From: an uncultured Mycoplasmataceae bacterium
GTDB lineage: Bacteria; Bacillota_I; Bacilli_A; Mycoplasmatales; Mycoplasmoidaceae
Length of the DNA stretch: 64,000 nucleotides
NCBI GenBank assembly: GCA_949290735.1
Contig: CASESV010000009.1
Coordinates: 1 to 64,000, forward strand
Direction of reading: 5' to 3'
This document shows, one piece after another, positions 57,518-64,000 of this stretch. The position numbers and the translations under genes are program-made. Each line of letters begins with the position of its first letter. Within the stretch, counting starts at the first letter, position 1. The notes beneath the pieces are model-generated. The model did not search any database. It saw nothing but the letters and a program-made list of their open reading frames with translations, and was not told the origin of the DNA.

Positions 57518-57547
57518 AAAAATCTCACATAATGTGAGATTTTTTTA
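57518..57547 (+). terminator. Rho-independent terminator after the DUF3137-like gene
   Basis: ATCTCACAT (57522-57530) and ATGTGAGAT (57532-57540), extended by A/T pairs, followed by a T run to about 57546. Confidence 0.85.
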
Positions 57548-57553
57548 TATAAT
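57548..57553 (+). promoter_or_regulatory. -10 element for the 57561 gene (leaderless)
   Basis: TATAAT directly after the terminator's T run, seven bases before the ATG at 57561. Confidence 0.5.
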
Positions 57554-57560
57554 TTCATTT

Positions 57561-57980
57561 ATGAAAGCATTTTTAGATAATCAAAAATGATATAAAAAAA
57601 TAAATTTAATCAATAATTTAATTTCTTTTTTAGTAATTATTTTTTGTATATTAACAATTGTTCTTTATCAATACAAGATTGCTTTAACTTATTCGATTTT
57701 GTTAATTACTTTTTTATTTGGGTTATTAGTTTATATATATCGAAATATTTATAGATTTAAAAACAATCCTTTTGACTTTAAAGAATTACATACATATTTA
57801 AATGTCGATACAATAATTTATTTTGTAATTATGATAATTGGTTTTAGTTTAACAATGTATAATTTTAGTTCCTTATATTTGTTAATTGCTTTTATTATTA
57901 GTTTTGTATATCAATGTATATTGTTTGAAATAGAAAATAAAATATTAAACAACAAAGTTTCAAGGAATGATAATGAGTAA
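57561..57980 (+). CDS. Small membrane protein, four TM segments
   Basis: A 139-residue protein with hydrophobic segments at about 18-38, 42-60, 83-100 and 104-124. No family recognised. It overlaps pncB by eight bases, so it may help nicotinate uptake or simply share its transcript. Confidence 0.6.
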
Positions 57981-59043
57981 AGTTAAATTAATAGATAAAA
58001 AATTAATTAGAACAGAGTTTTACACTACTGAATATTTTAAGAAAACTTATAAAATTTTGAAATCAAAAGAACAACAAAAGTCAACTTTTCAATTTAAAAG
58101 TTTTAGCACAGAACCATATATGGTTTGTGGTATATATGAATCAATTGAATTAATTAAAACGTATCTATCCAAAAAAGATTTTGAATCACTTGAAATAAAA
58201 TATTTTAATGATGGAACAATTATAAAACCTAACCAATGTGTTTTAAGTATAACAGGAGATTACCGATTAATTTGCAAATTAGAAAATATTATAGACTCTA
58301 TTTTAGCAAGAAGAAGTAGTGTTGCAACTAATTGTTATCAATTTTTAAAATATTTATCTCCTGAAAAGTTAATTTTTATGTCTGACAGAAGTGATGATTA
58401 TCACTTACATCCTTATGATGGTTATGCTGCTTATATAGCTGGAGTTAGATCATTCTCTAATGAATCACATGTTTATTTTATTAGCAATAAAAATGATGTT
58501 AATGTAATTGGAACCATGCCACATGCTTTAATTCAACAATATCATGGGGATATTGTAAAGGTCTATCATTCATTTAAACAAAAATTCCCAAATGATAAAA
58601 TAGTAATGCTTGTTGATTATGATAATGATGTTATTGGTACATTAGAAAAATTAAAACCATATTTAAATGATATTTGAGGTTTAAGAATTGACACATCACA
58701 AAAAATAATTGATAAATCAATTAAAAATAAATCAAAGAAAAATTATGGTGCAAGCGCTTTATTATTCAAAAATATTAAACAATGATTAATAAAGAATAAC
58801 ATCAAACATATTAAACTTATATGTTCAAGTGGAAATGATCTAGACAAAATTAAAGAGTTTACAAAAAATAATATTCCTGTTGATATTTATGGAATAGGTA
58901 CAAGTTTAAATAAACTATCATTGCACTTTACTGCTGATTTAGTAAAAATTGATAACCAATTAGAAGCAAAATTTGGTAGATCTTACATATCAACTAAAAA
59001 TATGAAGGATTATAAAAATGAAAAACCTTGCAAAAAATATTAG
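57973..59043 (+). CDS. pncB: Nicotinate phosphoribosyltransferase
   Basis: A 356-residue enzyme making nicotinate mononucleotide from nicotinate and PRPP, the salvage route to NAD. The N-terminal LIRTEFYTTEYFKKTY, the central GTMPHALIQQYHGD (His phosphorylation/substrate region), VDYDNDVIGTLE and LRIDTSQKI, and the phosphate-binding YGIGTSLNK are all in family order. It is shorter than E. coli PncB (~400), as in other mollicutes. The ATG at 57973 has AAGGA seven bases upstream. The gene overlaps rarA by 26 bases. Confidence 0.9.
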
Positions 59044-60247
59044 GCCAAAAAAAGTTAAAGATATTATTGGACAAAGCCATCTTTTATCTAGCAATTCAAT
59101 AATTATAAAAATGATTGAAAATAATTATTTGTTTTCCATTATTTTTTATGGTAATGCTGGAATTGGAAAAACTACATTTGCACAATGTATTGTTAATGAA
59201 CTAAATGTTGCTTATTCAATTTTCAATGCAAGCTATCAAACTAAAAAAGATCTAGAAGATATTATTAACAAATCAAAAAATTTTGATCAATACATTATTA
59301 TTATTGAAGAAGTTCATAGATTAAATAAAGATAAGCAAGATATTTTACTTTCAATTTTAGAAGAAAATAAAGTATTCTGTTTTTTTACAACAACAGAGAA
59401 TCCTTATTTTGTAATTAATCCAGCTATTAGAAGTAGGTGTCAAATTTTAGAATTAAAACCTGTATCTATTCAGGAATTAAATCAGGGTTTAATTAATATT
59501 ATTAAAAATCATAATTTAGAAATAAACATAAGTGATGAGTTACTATTTACTATTTCTCAGTATGCAAATGGGGACATAAGAGTTGCTCTTAATGTGATTG
59601 ATTTGTTAATTAATTTATATCCAAAACAAAAAATAACTAAAGAAATTTTACAATCAATAATTCAAAAACCAATAATTTTAGGATCACATTATGGAGATGA
59701 ATATCATAATTTAAAATCTGCTTTTCATAAATCACTAAGGGGTAGTGATGTAAATGCAAGCTTGCATTATTTAGCAAGATTAATAAAATTAAATGCTTTA
59801 GATGATATTTCAAGAAGGATGTTAGCTGTAGCATATGAGGATGTTGGCTTAGCTAATATCAATCTTGCAATGAGAGTATCATCAGGAATTGAAAGTTGTT
59901 ATCGCTTAGGATTTCCAGAAGCTAATAATATTCTTAGTAGCTTGTGCATTCAGCTTGCTTTATCGCCAAAATCAAATACAGCAAATAAAGCTATAGAATG
60001 TGCGTTAAATGATATAGATGATTCTAAAAGCTACCCCATCCCTAAACATTTATGAGATAGTCATTACCAATCTGCAATTAAATTAGGAGTTACTGGTTAT
60101 AAATATCCACATGACTATAAACATCATTATGTAAAGCAACAATATCTACCTCAAAAACTATTAGATGTTAATTATTTTAATCCCGATGAAAGTGTAGAAT
60201 TTGAAGCTAAATTATCCACTTGATTAAAAACATTAAGCAAACTATAA
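59018..60247 (+). CDS. rarA: Replication-associated recombination protein RarA (MgsA)
   Basis: A 409-residue AAA+ ATPase of the clamp-loader group that acts at stalled forks. NIRPKKVKDIIGQSHLL is the family N-terminus; GNAGIGKTT (45-53) is Walker A; Walker B reads IIIIEEVHR, where Glu replaces the usual Asp before the catalytic Glu; TTENPYFVINPAIRSR is sensor 1 and the arginine finger; GDIRVALNVID follows. The C-terminal domain includes HYGDEYHNLKSAFHKSLRGSD, LAVAYEDVGLAN and the GYKYPHDYKHHYVKQQYLP end, all RarA-specific. Confidence 0.93.
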
Positions 60248-60248
60248 T
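60243..60248 (+). promoter_or_regulatory. -10 element of the HAD gene (leaderless)
   Basis: TATAAT overlapping the end of rarA, six bases before the ATG at 60255. Confidence 0.5.
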
Positions 60249-60254
60249 ATATGT

Positions 60255-61076
60255 ATGAAAAAGAAAGCCTTTGTTTTTGATTTAGATGGAACATTATTGA
60301 ATAGTGATAAAAAAATATTTGATTGAAATCTTGAAATAATTAATAAACTAATTGATAATGGATATTTTGTAGGTATTATAACTGGTAGAAACTTTTCTCA
60401 AATCCAAGATTATTTAGAACCACTAAAAAAGATAAAATATTTTGTAGTGTTAAATGGTGGTGCTTTATATAACAATGAAACTAAAGAGCTAAAATATCTA
60501 TCTAAACCATTAGATAAAAATCTAGTTGAGTTTATGCTAAATAAAGTTATATCTATAAAAAGAGAATTACAATTCTCAAATTATGATAGACTTTATCGAG
60601 TTTATTTTGGAAACAACATTTTTGAAGATATTAAAGAACCAGGATTTTTTAAGGATGCAACAAAGAATCCGAAGTTTGATGATTGAAATGACATTAAAGA
60701 TTTATTAAATAAAGATGTATTAAGAATTGCTATAAGATGTGAAAAAGTTTATCGTCAAGAAATCATAAAAGAATTAATTCAACAAGGATTTGATAAACTA
60801 TGTGACTTATCTGAAAGTTCAAATACTTATGTTGAATGTGATCCAATTGGAATAAGTAAATTTAATACATTAAAAACAATATTAGATGAATACAATATAG
60901 ATTTATCTAATGTTTATGCTTTTGGTGATTCTGAAAATGATTTAAGTGTATTAGAAAAAGTAGGTCATAGCGTTTGTATGGGTAATGCTAACGATAATAT
61001 AAAAAATAAGTGTAAATATGTAATTGACAATAATAATACATTAGCAATAGCTGAGTTTTTAAAGCAGTTTTCATAA
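60255..61076 (+). CDS. HAD superfamily phosphatase, Cof type
   Basis: A 273-residue HAD hydrolase. DLDGT (residues 9-13) supplies the nucleophile Asp9 and acid/base Asp11, followed by IITGR, then the Cof-type cap, and GDSENDLSVLE with the magnesium ligands. Such enzymes hydrolyse sugar phosphates or flavin mononucleotide; the substrate is not predictable. Two TGA codons are Trp. It has its own -10 element and so probably a separate transcript. Confidence 0.9.
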
Positions 61077-61103
61077 AATATTGATTATCATATTATAAAT
61101 AAT

Positions 61104-61862
61104 ATGATATACTTAATTGGTATTATGCGAAATGATTCAATTATAAAAATTAAAAATTTATCATATATGTATGAAAAAGACAAAAAAGCTTTAGATGATA
61201 TAAACTTAGAAATTAACAAAGGTTCTTTCCATGGTTTAATCGGTGCTAATGGAGCAGGAAAATCAACATTATTAAAAATTTTAATAAAAGCATTAAACAT
61301 TCAATCAGGTGAGATTTATTATAAAGATTATAGTATCAATGATAAAAAAAACAATAATATCATTATTTCATACATCCCTGACGAATCAATTTTTCCTGCT
61401 GGCTTAAATGTTTATGAATATATAAAAAATGAAGTGAGCGTGAATAGAAAAATCTCAAATATTGATTTAAAAAAAGAATTAAATAAATGATTTGAACATT
61501 TTAATTTGATTGATGTAATTAAAAAATCACCTAACAATTTATCTTCTGGGCAAAAGAAGAAAATAGAATTAATAAGGGTTATTTTAGAAGAACCAGAAAT
61601 AATTATTCTTGATGAACCCACTAATTTTCTTGACCCCCAATCTAGACTATTTATGTTTGAATGCTTAAAATGACTTACAGAAAAGGGTGTTACCATTATT
61701 ATATCTAGCCATGTTATTCATGAATTAAATCAATATGTAGATTCTGCAACAATTTTAGATTGTGGTCAAATTAAATTTTCAGGCCAAACAATAGAACAAG
61801 ATATTTTAGCTATATATAATCAAATAAATTCAGAGAAGATAAAGGTGTTTAAAAATGAATAG
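61104..61862 (+). CDS. ABC transporter ATP-binding protein
   Basis: A 252-residue single ABC domain: Walker A GANGAGKST (47-55), signature LSSGQKKK, Walker B IIILDEPTNFLD, H-loop SSHVIHE. The start at 61104 is chosen because TATTAT (61091-61096) ends seven bases before it; ATG at 61125 gives an alternative start without a ribosome site. It overlaps the permease gene by eight bases. This pairing resembles type 2 ABC exporters or permeases acting on lipids, peptides or extracellular proteins; the direction of transport is inferred. Confidence 0.88.
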
Positions 61863-63699
61863 ATACATAAATTTATCAAAATACTATGTCTTCCAAGTTT
61901 CAAAATCACCAATCCTTATTTCTAGTTTAGTTAGTTTTATATTAGTACCAATTATAACCATTTTGATTAGTTATTTTTGTATCTCTAAAAATTTATACTA
62001 TTCTTCTTTTATAATTGCAATAATTTATCAATTATACACTTTTATATCATTAATGCTATTTACGATAAAGTTATTTAATGAAAATAAATATAACTTATCT
62101 GATATAAAGCTTTTAGGGAAGAATTATCATAGAATTAATTTATATTTAACCAAGTATTTATTAATATTATTAATTTTTATTATTTGTAATTTAGTTCTTT
62201 CAATAATAACAGCAATTATAATGGCTTCATTAAATCAACTATCTGAAGTAATTTTATCAACAATATTCTCAAATTTTTTTGGATTATTAATTAATGTTTT
62301 ATTTATGTTGCCATTATTAATTTTGATTTCAATATATTTTAAAAGAATCTGATCTCCTATTATCTCATTGTTAACAATATTAATTTTTCCTTTCACATCG
62401 ACAATTTCTAATTTATTTTTGACTTCTGATAATCAAAATAATAATTTACAACTTAATATTAACAATAATGAAGCTGCAGTAACATATAATAAAATTTATA
62501 AATTAGATAGCAATAATAAATATTTAGATTCAGCTAATGTATATAGTATCAATTATTTGTCTAATTCTGATATTAATAACAATTTGGATTTTGATAATAA
62601 TATTAATTATATGAATAAATTTGCTTCATTAATGCCAGGTAACATAACCTTAAGTGCACAACAAGCAATTTATTCTTCGATTATAAAAGACACGTCAAAA
62701 ATGATTAGTGATTATAATAAGAACAAGACATCATTAGTCAAATTAAAATCTAGCAATTTTAAAAATGTCTCATCATTTTTAGATGTCGATTCTAAATATA
62801 TACTTACAAATATTATAGATAATAATATCTTTAATTTATCATCAAGAGAATTACAAAAAACTATTTTAAATGATCTTATAAAGATTATAAATAAAAGTGA
62901 GTTTAAAAATATTGCTAAAAGCGAAATTGAACTTAATAGTTTATCAAATACTTTGTTTAATAATGAAATATGAAGCATTAATAATTTAGATGATACACAT
63001 TTATCATTTATTTTTGAGTTATTGGGTTCATCTGCAAGTTCTTTATTTTATTATTGATACTACAATGATATCTTTGAAGCAAATTCTGGTAATTTATTTA
63101 GTTATTTAGTTAAAGAAACAAATAATCAATCATTAATTAAATTAGTAGAAAAATTATGGACTAGTTATTCAACTTATTTAAATATAATTTTATTAGATAA
63201 TGATCAAAGACTAGTTAGTTTTAAACAATTAATTAACGATAAATACCCAATTAATTTTTCATATAATGCTGATTTATATCCATCAAAACAAGACTTAGAT
63301 TTTTTTAAAAAAGGATTAATTGTTTTTAAAAATAGCAATATTTATATACTGAAGAATAATGGAATATATGAAATCATAGATAATAATGAGTTTTACAAAT
63401 ATTTTCCTACAGAAATTAAAGATCAAGAATCATGAATTGAATATATTGTATCAGTTAATATACCAACAGTTCAATTTTTAAAAAATATTTACAATACAAT
63501 ACAATCTTTTTGCCAAAATTTATATGATTATAGATTTAGTAATAATTCATTTAATTTAAATTCTTTTGAATCAACTTTTGAAATAACAACGGTACCATAT
63601 ATTGTATTATGAGAATTATGGCTAACAGCTGAATTATTACTTATATTTATATTATTTTATTTAGCTTGAATTATTTATAAAAGGAGTGTATTAAATTAG
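61855..63699 (+). CDS. ABC transporter permease with large extracellular domain
   Basis: A 614-residue membrane protein. About six hydrophobic segments occur in the first 190 residues (roughly 20-45, 48-70, 95-122, 130-155 and 165-190), then a ~400-residue Asn/Ser-rich extracytoplasmic domain, and a last helix at about 585-608 with a short basic tail. No homologue recognised beyond ABC-2-like permeases. The AAAGGAG near its 3' end (63680-63686) sets up the next gene, whose ATG is two bases after its stop. All three genes 61104-64000 look like one operon. Confidence 0.7.
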
Positions 63700-63700
63700 T

Positions 63701-64000
63701 ATGAAGTTTTCTAAAAAAATAATCAAAATGATTATAATTTCTTTGAGTTGTATCTCGTCTATGTCTATTATTTCTGGAGCTATAGCAGGAATATTTGTAA
63801 AACAAAATAAAAAGGATTTTGTTGATAGCAATCAAAAGTACAGCTTTAATAATATAATATTCAATTCTAAAAAAGAAGCTCTTGAATATGCAAGTTCTTT
63901 AATTAAATTATCTAATATAGATGCAACTAATAAAAAAGTTTGGAATTTGGATTTAAATAATGCAAGTTATGTATTTGATGCACCAGATAAATTAAATGAG
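63701..64000 (+). CDS. Probable surface protein, truncated by the window end
   Basis: 100 residues are visible. A basic MKFSKKIIK start and a hydrophobic segment (about 10-33, MIIISLSCISSMSIISGAIAGIFV) form an export signal or anchor; a Cys at 17 is within the hydrophobic stretch but the context (LSC) is only a marginal lipobox. The following NSKKEALEYASSLI resembles repeats of surface proteins in this group that read 'F-x-S-K-x-x-A-x-x-Y-A'. It is the last visible gene of the ABC operon. The remainder lies outside the window. Confidence 0.6.
   Translation, partial: MKFSKKIIKMIIISLSCISSMSIISGAIAGIFVKQNKKDFVDSNQKYSFNNIIFNSKKEALEYASSLIKLSNIDATNKKVWNLDLNNASYVFDAPDKLNE

Overview
The window is chromosomal DNA of a wall-less bacterium (Mollicutes). 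The DNA is very AT-rich, nearly every long gene reads through in-frame TGA codons at positions where homologues have Trp (UGA = Trp, genetic code 4), genes are tightly packed with short overlaps, and the content is reduced. Blocks such as rpoE-fba-ychF, cdd-manB, tpiA-gpmI, rpsF-ssb-rpsR-rplI-dnaB, infC-rpmI-rplT and opp recall the pneumoniae group as I know it (M. genitalium, Ureaplasma, Malacoplasma). The genus cannot be fixed from sequence alone. I see no insertion sequence, prophage, CRISPR array, rRNA or tRNA.

Layout. 1-1466 (minus): two DegV paralogues, one broken by a 23-base deletion inside a tract shared with the other. 1507-5265: ytpR, rpoE, fba, ychF, tdk. 5255-7207 (minus): a two-nuclease-domain protein, divergent from 7224-11751: a small protein, cdd, manB, a TIM homologue lacking catalytic residues, and gpmI. 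11760-20014: two membrane proteins, ileS, and a large SF1 helicase. 20161-24675: a sucrose operon (PTS IIBCA, GH32 hydrolase, ROK kinase). 24802-33505: the oligopeptide transporter operon, preceded by a leader-peptide/attenuator arrangement and containing an OppB-OppC fusion. 34050-35289: a lipoprotein and the longest gene-poor stretch. 35290-38596: rpsF-ssb-rpsR-rplI-dnaB. 38651-42420: peroxiredoxin, pseudouridine synthase, a purine riboswitch with an NCS2 permease, and ferredoxin and recU (both minus). 42530-45595: a surface transglutaminase-like protein and a small membrane protein. 45617-50700: lepA, an rRNA methylase, miaA, fmt and a Lys/Glu-rich membrane protein. 50804-52399: rpsT and the infC-rpmI-rplT operon with an attenuator. 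52446-57510: an unknown cytosolic protein, a degenerate ABC ATPase with a long polar tail, and a DUF3137-like membrane protein. 57561-64000: a small membrane protein, pncB, rarA, a HAD phosphatase, and an ABC exporter with a large extracellular domain, followed by a surface protein cut by the window end.

The cell implied ferments sugar (sucrose and glycolysis genes), imports peptides and purines, salvages nucleosides and nicotinate, and displays surface proteins. Many genes have a TATAAT-like -10 box only 5-11 bases before their ATG, so leaderless transcripts look common; this helped choose starts. The best candidates for new biology are the opp leader-peptide attenuator, the fused OppB-OppC permease, the TIM pseudoenzyme beside gpmI, and the pseudo-ABC/DUF3137 locus.
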